DNA from: a virus
Virus record (IMG/VR): IMGVR_UViG_3300044675_004175
Span: 1-36,365 of that record
Strand: one strand, 5' to 3'
DNA length: 36,365 bases
The translations under genes were made by a program, and so were the position numbers. The notes beneath the pieces were generated by a model, which ran no database searches, had not been told where the DNA came from, and was given only the letters and a program-made list of their open reading frames with translations. Shown here piece by piece: positions 5,028 through 10,240 of this stretch; positions within the stretch are counted from its first letter, which is position 1; each line of letters opens with the position of its first letter.

Positions 5028-5492
5028 ATGACACAAACCGACTTCTACAATCAGTACAAAGATCGCGTTGAAAAGTTTGGTCTTCTGAATGTATTTGAAG
5101 ATCGTGAAGATCGGATTGCATTCCGTAATGCCGAACGTGCAATTCGAGGTGCAATTTCATTCACTCATCAAAAGAAAAGTTGGACTTCTGGTGTAATCAA
5201 CACCAAGAAAGTTCGAGTGAGTGTAGAGTGGACTGATGCTGAGGTTGACTATCTTGCAGACCTTTATTTGAAGTTTGCAAATCCATCTCAGCAATCTGAT
5301 AATCGTGAATTGATTGTTGAGCAATTCCGACTGAAGTTTGATACTCACAGTGATGATGCTGTTGAGATTGCAATCCGTTCATTTGTTCAGTTAGATTCAT
5401 TTTATCCTGCACTCGGTCGCACACCGAATCAAAGGTATTATGAAGTTCTGAACTCTAAATGTCCTGGACGTTTTGAGTTCAAATTGTCCTAA
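5028..5492 (+). CDS. Hypothetical protein with SANT/Myb-like segment, 154 aa
   Basis: ATG 5028 lies eight bases after the previous stop; in-frame ATGs from 4977 would overlap that gene by about 44 bases and were rejected. The protein is soluble. The section from about residue 66, VEWTDAEVDYLADLYLKFAN, followed by a helix containing IVEQFRLKFDTH and a third helix EIAIRSFVQLD, resembles the three-helix SANT/Myb pattern (W-T-x-x-E at the first helix). That would suggest DNA or protein binding. The C-terminus holds NQRYYEVLNSKCPGRFEF. The domain call is tentative. Confidence 0.65.
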   Translation: MTQTDFYNQYKDRVEKFGLLNVFEDREDRIAFRNAERAIRGAISFTHQKKSWTSGVINTKKVRVSVEWTDAEVDYLADLYLKFANPSQQSDNRELIVEQFRLKFDTHSDDAVEIAIRSFVQLDSFYPALGRTPNQRYYEVLNSKCPGRFEFKLS

Positions 5493-5541
5493 ATCAAGAC
5501 ACTAAACTGATTTCATTTTTGTTCATTCATTTCCTTTTTTG

Positions 5542-5676
5542 ATGATGTCTTCCAACCTGATGATTTCGATGCTTCGCAAATGTAATACAGGTGATGAGAT
5601 TCTGCAGATTCTTGATCGTCTGATTGAAGAAGAAAGTTGTACTGCACAACCAACATCTGAACCGATTAAGTTCTGA
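5542..5676 (+). CDS. Small helical protein, 44 aa
   Basis: The start is ATG 5542 or 5545 and the stop is TGA 5674-5676. The core, LMISMLRKCNTGDEILQILD, is a helical motif I associate with short uncharacterised proteins in marine cyanobacteria and their phages. The remainder is acidic and then flexible. It is the last gene of the unit that begins at 4575 and is followed directly by a strong terminator hairpin (5685-5712). No Shine-Dalgarno stands out; the upstream T-rich stretch is a feature shared with other late-in-unit genes here. Confidence 0.6.
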   Translation: MMSSNLMISMLRKCNTGDEILQILDRLIEEESCTAQPTSEPIKF

Positions 5677-5684
5677 AACTAAGA

Positions 5685-5712
5685 AAGAGGAGTTTAACAC
5701 TCCTCTTTTTTT
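5685..5712 (+). terminator. Rho-independent terminator
   Basis: AAGAGGAGT (5685-5693) pairs with ACTCCTCTT (5699-5707) around a 5-base loop. A run of T follows to 5712. It closes the 4575-5676 unit. Confidence 0.85.
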
Positions 5713-5893
5713 GTATTTGTGTTAAAAACTGATTTTTGTGATTTTTCATTTGAGCACATAAGTCTTTGTACCTGACAAGTGAAATTGCAAGTTTTTCATG
5801 TTTTCGCACCAGTCATACCAATGGTTCTCAGCGAGACGCATTCAAGACAGCACCAGGAACCAGCAGATCCTACCATTGTGCCAATTCTCAGAC

Positions 5894-5940
5894 TGTCCAC
5901 ACAATCAACCGCTGGCACCGAAACCCTGTATATTAAAAGA
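5894..5940 (+). promoter_or_regulatory. Box-type promoter (degenerate) for 5961-7180
   Basis: The -10 TATATT (5929-5934) and the following bases to GAGTCGAAAAC match the promoter at 4542 almost exactly. A degenerate box TGTCCACA starts 35 bp upstream at 5894, and a GGCACC copy lies at 5913-5918. The 180 bases between the terminator at 5712 and this promoter hold nothing else I can support. Confidence 0.55.
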
Positions 5941-5960
5941 GTCGAAAACAACACACCGAC

Positions 5961-6146
5961 ATGACCAACCGAGATTCATTCTTCTCAGCACTGCAATCTC
6001 TACAGCAGTTTGTGTTAGAAACCGATGCTGATTTTGATCAGGCACTTGATTGGATTCTTGACCAATGTAATTGGTCTTATGTTACATCAGCAGAATGGAA
6101 TATGTTTGAAGAGCATTATAATGATATTTTGAAGGAGATTGCCTGA
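5961..6146 (+). CDS. Hypothetical acidic helical protein, 61 aa
   Basis: ATG 5961 lies after the promoter, with the shared leader ACACACCGACATGACC. The 61-residue product is acidic and helical (SFFSALQSLQQFVLETDADF), with several Trp residues (WILDQCNWSY, AEWNMFEEHY). It has no membrane segment and is unrecognised. It opens a chain of seven tightly spaced genes (5961-7180). The next start follows the stop by one base. Two longer overlapping frames (from 5779 and 5798) cross the promoter and were discarded. Confidence 0.7.
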   Translation: MTNRDSFFSALQSLQQFVLETDADFDQALDWILDQCNWSYVTSAEWNMFEEHYNDILKEIA

Positions 6147-6147
6147 G

Positions 6148-6315
6148 ATGTTTACTTCATGGTCAGTTGCTCCAAAGTTCAATCCTGAAGACAAAGAGTT
6201 CTTTACATCAGAACATCATGCAATTGATGTTGCATTTGATTGGTCTGCCCAATGTCACGGAGCACCAATGATTGTATTTTGTAATGATTCGCAATGGATG
6301 GAGATTGTAGCATGA
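6148..6315 (+). CDS. Hypothetical protein, 55 aa
   Basis: ATG 6148 follows the previous stop by one base, with GAAGGAG (6132-6138) upstream as ribosome site. The product begins MFTSWSVAPKFNPEDKEFFT and continues with EHHAIDVAFDWSAQCHGAPM, ending DSQWMEIVA. It is rich in aromatics and His, soluble, and of unknown function. The TGA (6313-6315) overlaps the next ATG (6312). The alternate in-frame start of the next gene at 6294 lies inside this gene and is less likely. Confidence 0.6.
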   Translation: MFTSWSVAPKFNPEDKEFFTSEHHAIDVAFDWSAQCHGAPMIVFCNDSQWMEIVA

Positions 6316-6509
6316 ATTACTATAAAATCACTGAGATTATCTTCGACTTTGATGATGAAGATCTCACTGAAGATGAAATGAATGAGATTGTTGAAGAAGC
6401 AACTTCATGTTTATGGACTTCACCAACTGAAGAGCAGTTGACTGATACAATCACCAACAATACAGGTTGGTGCATTAAATCACTTCAATACAAAATCATT
6501 GAATCATGA
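6312..6509 (+). CDS. Hypothetical highly acidic protein, 65 aa
   Basis: ATG 6312 overlaps the stop of the previous gene, with GGAG at 6299-6302. The 65-residue product is very acidic in its first half (TEIIFDFDDEDLTEDEMNEI), then has TSPTEEQLTDTITNN and a Trp/Cys-containing end. Such an acidic surface may allow binding to host proteins or DNA mimicry; this is inference. It is the third member of the 5961-7180 chain, and the stop overlaps the next ATG at 6506. Confidence 0.65.
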   Translation: MNYYKITEIIFDFDDEDLTEDEMNEIVEEATSCLWTSPTEEQLTDTITNNTGWCIKSLQYKIIES

Positions 6510-6691
6510 TCTCACTTCCAAATCGCAAGAAGATGACTAACCGAACTGAACTTGAGTGGTTTCTGAAAGAAAAGTGTCGTGAAGATGCTGATCTGTTAGA
6601 AACAATCATCAGTGAATATGTTTGGAACTTAAGTGATAGTAAACTTGATGAACTTGAGGACTTTCTCTCTAACAACTTTGGTGATGACTGA
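6506..6691 (+). CDS. Hypothetical acidic helical protein, 61 aa
   Basis: ATG 6506 overlaps the previous TGA. A second in-frame ATG at 6533 (MTNRTELEWF) resembles the N-termini of other proteins here and could be the true start. The product is mostly helical and acidic (KEKCREDADLLETIISEYVW, and KLDELEDFLSNNFGDD). It is not recognised. Two bases separate its stop from the next ATG. Confidence 0.6.
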   Translation: MISLPNRKKMTNRTELEWFLKEKCREDADLLETIISEYVWNLSDSKLDELEDFLSNNFGDD

Positions 6692-6693
6692 TT

Positions 6694-6879
6694 ATGAAAT
6701 TCATCGGTAATTGCATTAACTCTTTTGATGAGTTTGGTGATTGTATCATTCCTTCACTTCCGTTTGCAAATGTTACTGAGTTTGCTCAACTTGTAGAAGA
6801 AAGTGATCATGTAGAGATCAATGATTTCATTATTCAATACAACGAAGAAACTGACGTTCATTCATTCTACTTCAAATGA
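6694..6879 (+). CDS. Hypothetical acidic protein, 61 aa
   Basis: ATG 6694 follows the previous stop by two bases. The product begins MKFIGNCINSFDEFGDCIIP, then ANVTEFAQLVEESDHVEIND, and ends in an aromatic strand HSFYFK. The strand, helix, strand order is reminiscent of small ferredoxin-like folds, but this is not evidence of function. Its TGA overlaps the next ATG at 6876. It is part of the coupled chain 5961-7180. Confidence 0.65.
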   Translation: MKFIGNCINSFDEFGDCIIPSLPFANVTEFAQLVEESDHVEINDFIIQYNEETDVHSFYFK

Positions 6880-7037
6880 AAAACTATCGCGTCAGAGTAG
6901 AAACCAATGATGGATGCACTACAATTTGGCATGAAAAATCAAATGCAGAAAGTGCTGATAAACTGATACTTAATCGTGTCTATAATCAATTGTGTGGATT
7001 GAACATTAAACAAATCTTTGTTGAACTTTCTGTCTGA
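6876..7037 (+). CDS. Hypothetical protein, 53 aa
   Basis: ATG 6876 overlaps the previous stop; the stop TGA is at 7035-7037. The 53-residue product begins MKNYRVRVETNDGCTTIWHE, a likely beta hairpin, then KSNAESADKLILNRVYNQLC, a helix, and ends IKQIFVELSV, a strand. The compact order resembles the small family at 1100-1243 (strand-hairpin-helix-strand), but the sequences are not clearly related. The function is unknown. Its stop overlaps the ATG of the next gene at 7037. Confidence 0.6.
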   Translation: MKNYRVRVETNDGCTTIWHEKSNAESADKLILNRVYNQLCGLNIKQIFVELSV

Positions 7038-7180
7038 TGATTGAAACAACTTTCCGTGAATATGATTGTCATGATGAAGATTCAGAGCATGATGATTATA
7101 TGAGTGCAGAGGATTATGATGTTCGTGAATATAATCGTAATGGATGGGATGAATTAAGATATGAAAGGCAAAGATTCTGA
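7037..7180 (+). CDS. Hypothetical acidic Tyr/Asp-rich protein, 47 aa
   Basis: ATG 7037 overlaps the previous TGA by one base. The product begins MIETTFREYDCHDEDSEHDD and continues YMSAEDYDVREYNRNGWDEL. It is highly acidic and Tyr-rich and ends in a basic RYERQRF, so it is likely disordered or partner-folded. The function is unknown. It closes the seven-gene chain and is followed by TCGTGAATATAA (7182-7193) and then a terminator. Confidence 0.55.
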   Translation: MIETTFREYDCHDEDSEHDDYMSAEDYDVREYNRNGWDELRYERQRF

Positions 7181-7197
7181 ATCGTGAATATAACACT

Positions 7198-7221
7198 GAG
7201 AGGATAACACCTCTCTTTTTT
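7198..7221 (+). terminator. Rho-independent terminator
   Basis: GAGAGG (7198-7203) pairs with CCTCTC (7210-7215) across ATAACA, followed by six T. It ends the 5961-7180 unit. The same GAGAGG/CCTCTC core recurs at 9951-9970. Confidence 0.85.
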
Positions 7222-7307
7222 ATTGTTTTTTAGTACAATATAACGTTAAAATGGTATAAAATTAATTAAAAATGTATTAAAAAACGTATATTGCCTTTCA
7301 AACTCTC

Positions 7308-7356
7308 TTGATACTTATTGTTATTAAAAGGTGATAATGATAAGAATTAGTATCAA
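7308..7356. repeat. Imperfect inverted repeat, AT-rich
   Basis: TTGATACT (7308-7315) is the complement of AGTATCAA (7349-7356). Flanking CTCTT and AAGAG (7357-7363) extend the pairing after a short bulge. It could serve as the terminator of the leftward RNA or as a protein-binding or origin-like site. Confidence 0.5.
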
Positions 7357-7363
7357 TTAAGAG

Positions 7364-7456
7364 GTGTTTATAGTCTTTTAAATGTCTCTGTGTGCCGATA
7401 CTTATGTGTTTTTAAATGTACACAGACCTTGTGTTTATAGTCTTTTAAATGTCTCT
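7364..7456. repeat. Exact 26-bp direct repeat (7364-7389 and 7431-7456)
   Basis: Both copies begin GTGTTTATAG and end AAATGTCTCT and are identical over 26 bases, spaced 67 bp start to start. A third, partial copy (GTGTTTTTAAATGT) lies near 7406. No gene covers them. The 7222-7576 interval holds only this repeat, the inverted repeat and the leftward promoter. Confidence 0.85.
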
Positions 7457-7478
7457 AGGAGTCGTTATCTTAGCGAAC

Positions 7479-7507
7479 ATTATACCCGCACTCCACCAAT
7501 TTGTCAA
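7479..7507 (-). promoter_or_regulatory. Perfect leftward sigma70 promoter
   Basis: On the minus strand TTGACA (7507-7502) is followed by 17 bases and TATAAT (7484-7479). Both hexamers are exact consensus. It is divergent from the rightward promoter at 7577-7605. Confidence 0.75.
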
Positions 7508-7576
7508 CGCCCCGTCATAAAATCCACACAAGTCCGCCAAAAATTACACCAGGACACCATAAATACGCCACAGACC

Positions 7577-7605
7577 TTGACATCCACGCCACAGCATCCT
7601 ACAAT
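7577..7605 (+). promoter_or_regulatory. Near-consensus rightward sigma70 promoter for 7633-7806
   Basis: TTGACA (7577-7582), 17 bases, TACAAT (7600-7605). It is 28 bases from the ATG at 7633. A CATAAATA late-like box also occurs upstream at 7558-7565. Confidence 0.75.
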
Positions 7606-7632
7606 AGTTTCAGAAACACCAGGAGCACACTT

Positions 7633-7806
7633 ATGTCGGTTGCATTTCAACAAGCACAGAAAGTTCGTTATCGCGTGACATTGGATCTTGAAGTTTTCAG
7701 TGATATGGATCCGCACCAGATTGATTGGGAAAAGTTATTCAAACTGGAACCTGCAGAGAGAGTATCAGCGTATGTTGAAGATTTGTCGTGTCCTGATAAG
7801 TGGTGA
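7633..7806 (+). CDS. Conserved small cyanophage protein, 57 aa
   Basis: ATG 7633 has AGGAG (7621-7625) upstream. The product begins MSVAFQQAQKVRYRVTLDLE and contains DPHQIDWEKLFKLEPAERVS, ending DLSCPDKW. I recall closely similar proteins in many cyanophages, where the phrase 'WEKLFKLEPAE' is conserved; no function is known. The near-consensus sigma70 promoter immediately upstream is the best rightward one in the window, suggesting strong early expression by the unmodified host polymerase. The gene stands alone between two non-coding blocks. Longer frames running through the promoter were rejected. Confidence 0.75.
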   Translation: MSVAFQQAQKVRYRVTLDLEVFSDMDPHQIDWEKLFKLEPAERVSAYVEDLSCPDKW

Positions 7807-7822
7807 TTTAACAAATAAGTTA

Positions 7823-8115
7823 TATAAATAAACTCATAGAAACAGTATAATTCTTATACTGAATCAAGTACAATTCTTTCTCAGAGAGCATCAACAGGCG
7901 GTTTACCCGATGAGAATAAGTCTTTCACAGTAGATATAAAGAATTCAATGCTATTTCAGAATCAGAATGATACCTAAGTTCCTATGAGTTTTGTTATATC
8001 AGACACCAGGAGTTTATCACTAGATTCTCCATTCGTCGCATGTATATGAGGTTTAAGTTTAACTAAAAACACTTAAGAATCCGAAAAAGCAGTGAACTTT
8101 TCGGAGGTTTTTTGC
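7823..8115 (+). ncRNA. Candidate structured RNA with late-type promoter and terminator
   Basis: TATAAATA (7823-7830) precedes a gene-free stretch that ends in a clear terminator (8081-8115). Within it are a perfect 8-bp hairpin CAGTATAA/TTATACTG (7843-7861) and a long-range complement AAACTCATAG (7830-7839) with CTATGAGTTT (7982-7991). A GGAG/CTCC hairpin lies near 8008-8030. No ORF with a plausible start exceeds about 30 codons. It resembles no riboswitch or tRNA I know. The TATAAATA could equally belong to nothing. Confidence 0.35.
8081..8115 (+). terminator. Rho-independent terminator in a gene-free region
   Basis: CCGAAAA (8081-8087) pairs with TTTTCGG (8098-8104), followed by AGG and a T6 run. 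No annotated gene ends nearby (the last stop is at 7806), which supports a transcribed RNA upstream. Confidence 0.75.
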
Positions 8116-8130
8116 TGTCTAGATTTATAA

Positions 8131-8234
8131 GAACTCTTTTTTCGTGAATAAGATTCTGCAGGTATCAGAGTTCGTTTGTGGCAGTAGAATTTCATGAAAA
8201 AGTAAAAGTATAAAGAACTCTTTTTTCGTGAATA
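8131..8234. repeat. 20-bp exact direct repeat (8131-8150 and 8215-8234)
   Basis: GAACTCTTTTTTCGTGAATA occurs twice, 84 bp apart, in the non-coding region 8116-8400. The core TCGTGAATA recurs in intergenic DNA elsewhere in the window, often beside terminators. Confidence 0.85.
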
Positions 8235-8323
8235 TAAAGTTTATAAGAACGCAGGAGAAGTGTCGATTGTTGTCGTCATCAGTCCTACATCAGACCTCGT
8301 TAAATTGTAAATTAAACACTCAT

Positions 8324-8380
8324 AGGTGTCTTTGCCTTTGACTCTTATATCATAAGGCATAGAGACGCTCCCAGGCACCT
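8324..8380. other. Potential RNA hairpin before the 8401 promoter
   Basis: Bases 8326-8338 (GTGTCTTTGCCTT) pair imperfectly with 8354-8366 (AAGGCATAGAGAC). AGGTG (8324-8328) and CACCT (8376-8380) may add an outer stem. It could terminate transcripts from the left or be the 3' part of an RNA; the strand is undetermined. Confidence 0.35.
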
Positions 8381-8400
8381 CTAGTGGACAGTTCTTTTAG

Positions 8401-8445
8401 TGGCACAAGGTATTGGCACTGGCGTCTTTTTCCTGTATTCTTAAA
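8401..8445 (+). promoter_or_regulatory. Box-type promoter for 8466-8681
   Basis: TGGCACA (8401-8407) and GGCACT (8415-8420) are tandem boxes 14 bp apart. The -10 TATTCT (8436-8441) starts 35 bp from the first box. Confidence 0.65.
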
Positions 8446-8465
8446 AGGTCAAAGAGATTCACCTC

Positions 8466-8681
8466 ATGATCCTCACTGATAAAGAACAGCAACTGATGAA
8501 ATCTATCATTGAAGGAATGGATGAACCGGGATGTGGTTGGTTGCATGAACTTAATCCTTTCGGTAGTGATAAAGTTTGTGCTGGTGTTCTGAGTGCATTG
8601 ATTCAAAAAGATCTTGTTCGTAGTGACCTCTACCAAGATCGTGATTGTGATGATTGTTATTGGATTGAACTTGTGATCTGA
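8466..8681 (+). CDS. Hypothetical small protein with winged-helix feel, 71 aa
   Basis: ATG 8466 follows the box-type promoter with leader GATTCACCTC. The product begins MILTDKEQQLMKSIIEGMDE; the middle contains DKVCAGVLSALIQKDLVRSD and the end CDDCYWIELVI. The helix, helix, then 'alternating strand' order (ALIQKDLVRSD followed by a short hairpin) resembles a winged-helix or MarR-like core, but it is very short and this is only suggestive. It stands alone in its unit, followed by a hairpin (8694-8722). Confidence 0.65.
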   Translation: MILTDKEQQLMKSIIEGMDEPGCGWLHELNPFGSDKVCAGVLSALIQKDLVRSDLYQDRDCDDCYWIELVI

Positions 8682-8693
8682 TTCTTGATACTT

Positions 8694-8722
8694 AAGGAGT
8701 TGTTTATACCAAGCAACTCCTT
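8694..8722 (+). terminator. Terminator hairpin of cassette A
   Basis: AAGGAGTTG (8694-8702) pairs with CAACTCCTT (8714-8722). It is homologous to the hairpin at 10913-10945. The U-tract is poor (ATTTGATTCTTT). Confidence 0.6.
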
Positions 8723-8731
8723 ATTTGATTC

Positions 8732-8808
8732 TTTATACTTAGTTAAATGTAAAGTATAAAACAAGGATTCTTATTTAATTCTTTATAGTGTTATTTCTTT
8801 GCAGGATG
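8732..8808 (-). repeat. Intergenic repeat cassette A with leftward leader element
   Basis: Bases 8732-8754 are an exact 23-bp copy of 10956-10978. The element CATCCTGC-AAAGAAATAACACTATAAAG (read on the minus strand, 8808-8781) is the most divergent member of the six-copy leader family. No good leftward -10 is visible 13-14 bases before it. The rest of 8809-8913 holds nothing I can identify. Confidence 0.6.
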
Positions 8809-8913
8809 AGTACCTTAGTTGTTGTCGCTGAGGTTTTCGCCTCTCCTTTGCTTGTGATCTTAGTATAGAGCATCTGAGAGGCAATGGAGAGTGTGAGTGT
8901 GCGGTTTGAGAAC

Positions 8914-8963
8914 TGGCACAAGGTGACGGCACAGCGCCAGAATCGGTGTATTCTTAATGAGTC
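8914..8963 (+). promoter_or_regulatory. Box-type promoter for 8980-9651
   Basis: TGGCACA (8914-8920) and GGCACA (8928-8933) are 14 bp apart. The -10 TATTCT (8949-8954) is 35 bp from the first box, with GAGTC at 8959-8963. It lies inside the upstream part of the long open frame and therefore decides the start of the next gene. Confidence 0.7.
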
Positions 8964-8979
8964 GTCAGGAATCAATCCG

Positions 8980-9651
8980 ATGCAAGTCGCTCTCACGATG
9001 GTCTCCAGCAACGTTAAGACTGGACCAATCCCAACTACTACTAGTGAGCGTTCATCGTGTTGGGAAGGATGCGCCTTTTATGATAAAGGTTGCTATGCTA
9101 AATCAGGTCCTCAAGCATTACATTGGCGTAAGGTATCTGAAGGCGAGCGTGGTCTTCCTTGGAATGAATTTGTATCGGCAATCCGTAAGATTGCAAAAGG
9201 TCAAATCTGGCGTCATAATGTAAGTGGAGACCTGCCACATAATGGTCTTGGTGACATTGAGGCAGATAAAACGCAACAGTTAGTGAATGCAAATCGTGGT
9301 CGTCGTGGTTATACTTATACCCATCATCCTTTGAATGATCATAACATTAACGTGATTCGTGAATGTAACTCTAAAGGTTTCACTGTTAATGCTAGCACAG
9401 AATCCGTAGAAGTGGCAGATAAAGTTATGTCAGAGCACGGTATTCCTGCCGTTGCTGTCGTGAATTCAGAAGAATCACGTCGATTCTTTAAGACTGAAAG
9501 TGGTCGTAAGGTTATTGTTTGTCCTGCAATGATTCATGATAGTGTTACCTGCGCCACTTGTGGTTTGTGTCAGAAAGCAGATCGTGAGTTTGTGATTGCT
9601 TTTCCTGCACATGGTACTGCTAAAAAGACTGTGAATAGCATTGTAGCATAA
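8980..9651 (+). CDS. Cys-rich phage protein of unknown function (DUF7227-like), 223 aa
   Basis: The open frame extends to an ATG at 8884, but the box-type promoter lies at 8914-8963, so ATG 8980 (CAGGA at 8966-8970) or ATG 8998 is the start. The protein shows TSERSSCWEGCAFYDKGCYA (Cys at about 27, 31 and 38), GQIWRHNVSGDLPHNG, RGRRGYTYTHHP and a C-terminal cluster CATCGLC (191-197). I recall this pattern from a phage family of unknown function, possibly DUF7227; the name is unverified. The two Cys clusters could bind zinc or an iron-sulphur cluster. The WRH, GDLP and TYTHHP motifs are probably active-site regions. It resembles in style the phage Gp37/Gp68 group. Confidence 0.75.
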   Translation: MQVALTMVSSNVKTGPIPTTTSERSSCWEGCAFYDKGCYAKSGPQALHWRKVSEGERGLPWNEFVSAIRKIAKGQIWRHNVSGDLPHNGLGDIEADKTQQLVNANRGRRGYTYTHHPLNDHNINVIRECNSKGFTVNASTESVEVADKVMSEHGIPAVAVVNSEESRRFFKTESGRKVIVCPAMIHDSVTCATCGLCQKADREFVIAFPAHGTAKKTVNSIVA

Positions 9652-9715
9652 TACTTCATATAGTCCTGAGTATGACTCTAAACTGCTCAACTGTTCCTTA
9701 ATTCTTTTCATCATC

Positions 9716-9925
9716 ATGCCTAAGTTCACCAGTTCCGTGATCACTGCTATCAGCGACGTTGTTAACAATGAGGTTACAATCGAGTTCAATGGCAAACCTT
9801 ACACCTATATGGTTTCTGACATTGAAGCATGGGAGAATGACCTCAACGATGTTATCGAAGAAGGTGAATCTGTTGGTAGTTTTGTGAATAAAGCAGTTCG
9901 TGCTAATGTACTGCAACTCGTCTGA
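9716..9925 (+). CDS. KTSC-like small protein, 69 aa
   Basis: ATG 9716 gives a 69-residue protein. The order FTSSVITAISDVVNNEVTIE, then FNGKPYTYMVSD, then GESVGSFVNKAVRAN fits a KTSC-like layout: a Ser-Ser start, two strands with an aromatic YTY, then a helix with a Ser-Phe/Asn motif. Similar proteins are frequent in cyanophages. The role is unknown. It shares the fold class, not obvious sequence identity, with 4575-4862. It is co-directional with the Cys-rich gene 64 bases upstream and is followed by a terminator. Confidence 0.7.
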   Translation: MPKFTSSVITAISDVVNNEVTIEFNGKPYTYMVSDIEAWENDLNDVIEEGESVGSFVNKAVRANVLQLV

Positions 9926-9948
9926 TTCTTAGATCTTCGTGAATAGAA

Positions 9949-9977
9949 AAGAGAGGTAACATTGCCTCTCTTTTTTT
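9949..9977 (+). terminator. Rho-independent terminator
   Basis: GAGAGG (9951-9956) pairs with CCTCTC (9965-9970), followed by seven T. It closes 8980-9925. A TTCGTGAATA copy lies just upstream (9936-9945). Confidence 0.85.
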
Positions 9978-10083
9978 ATACTTTTTGTTTTTTCGTGAAT
10001 GAATTCGTGAATGAGTCCTAATACCTGCAGGAAAGTAGAATTGCAGATAAATGTGAAAGTATAGTTAATTCTTTTTTTGAGTT

Positions 10084-10128
10084 GTTTATACTATTATTTT
10101 CGCGCAGGGTGAGTGCAAGACCATTATA
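10084..10128 (-). promoter_or_regulatory. Leftward promoter/leader element D
   Basis: On the minus strand TATAAT (10128-10123) is followed after exactly 14 bases by CCTGCGC and the AT tract GAAAATAATAGTATAAAC. The -35 is poor. The 9978-10083 stretch upstream on the plus strand holds two more TTCGTGAAT copies (9993 and 10005 area) and no gene. Confidence 0.5.
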
Positions 10129-10173
10129 GTCATTCTGAGAGGTAGTGGTTGATATTGTGGACAGTCTGATAGG

Positions 10174-10224
10174 TGGCACAAGGTAATGGCACAAACACAG
10201 AATCTGTGCAATTATATAAGAGTC
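10174..10224 (+). promoter_or_regulatory. Box-type promoter for 10241-10453
   Basis: TGGCACA (10174-10180) and GGCACA (10188-10193) are tandem boxes. The -10 is AATTAT/TATATA around 10210-10218 and GAGTC is at 10220-10224. The distance to the -10 is 36 bp. Confidence 0.6.
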
Positions 10225-10240
10225 GAAATCAATTCTTCTC

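Larger units (their letters stand above)
7275..7472 (-). ncRNA. Candidate leftward small RNA with duplicated motif
   Basis: A perfect leftward sigma70 promoter (7479-7507) predicts a transcript starting near 7472. It would contain two exact copies of a 26-base motif (7431-7456 and 7364-7389), then an imperfect inverted repeat (7308-7356; arms TTGATACT/AGTATCAA), and a T-run on this strand at 7279-7284. No ORF of more than a few codons with a ribosome site was seen in it. A non-coding RNA is the best reading, but expression is unproven and the end is a guess. Confidence 0.35.

Noticed and set aside
5779-6031. Two overlapping open frames from 5779 and 5798
   Set aside because: Both run across the promoter with -10 at 5929-5934, have Pro/Thr/Gln noise composition, and compete with the better supported gene at 5961.
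7382-7678. 98-codon open frame in the repeat region
   Set aside because: It covers the direct repeats and both divergent promoters, lacks a ribosome site and would overlap the conserved gene at 7633 in another frame.
7240-8465. Replication origin or CRISPR-like array
   Set aside because: There are only two or three repeat copies with unequal spacing, no leader or cas genes, and no iteron set with a DnaA or initiator gene nearby. The promoter and RNA reading explains more.
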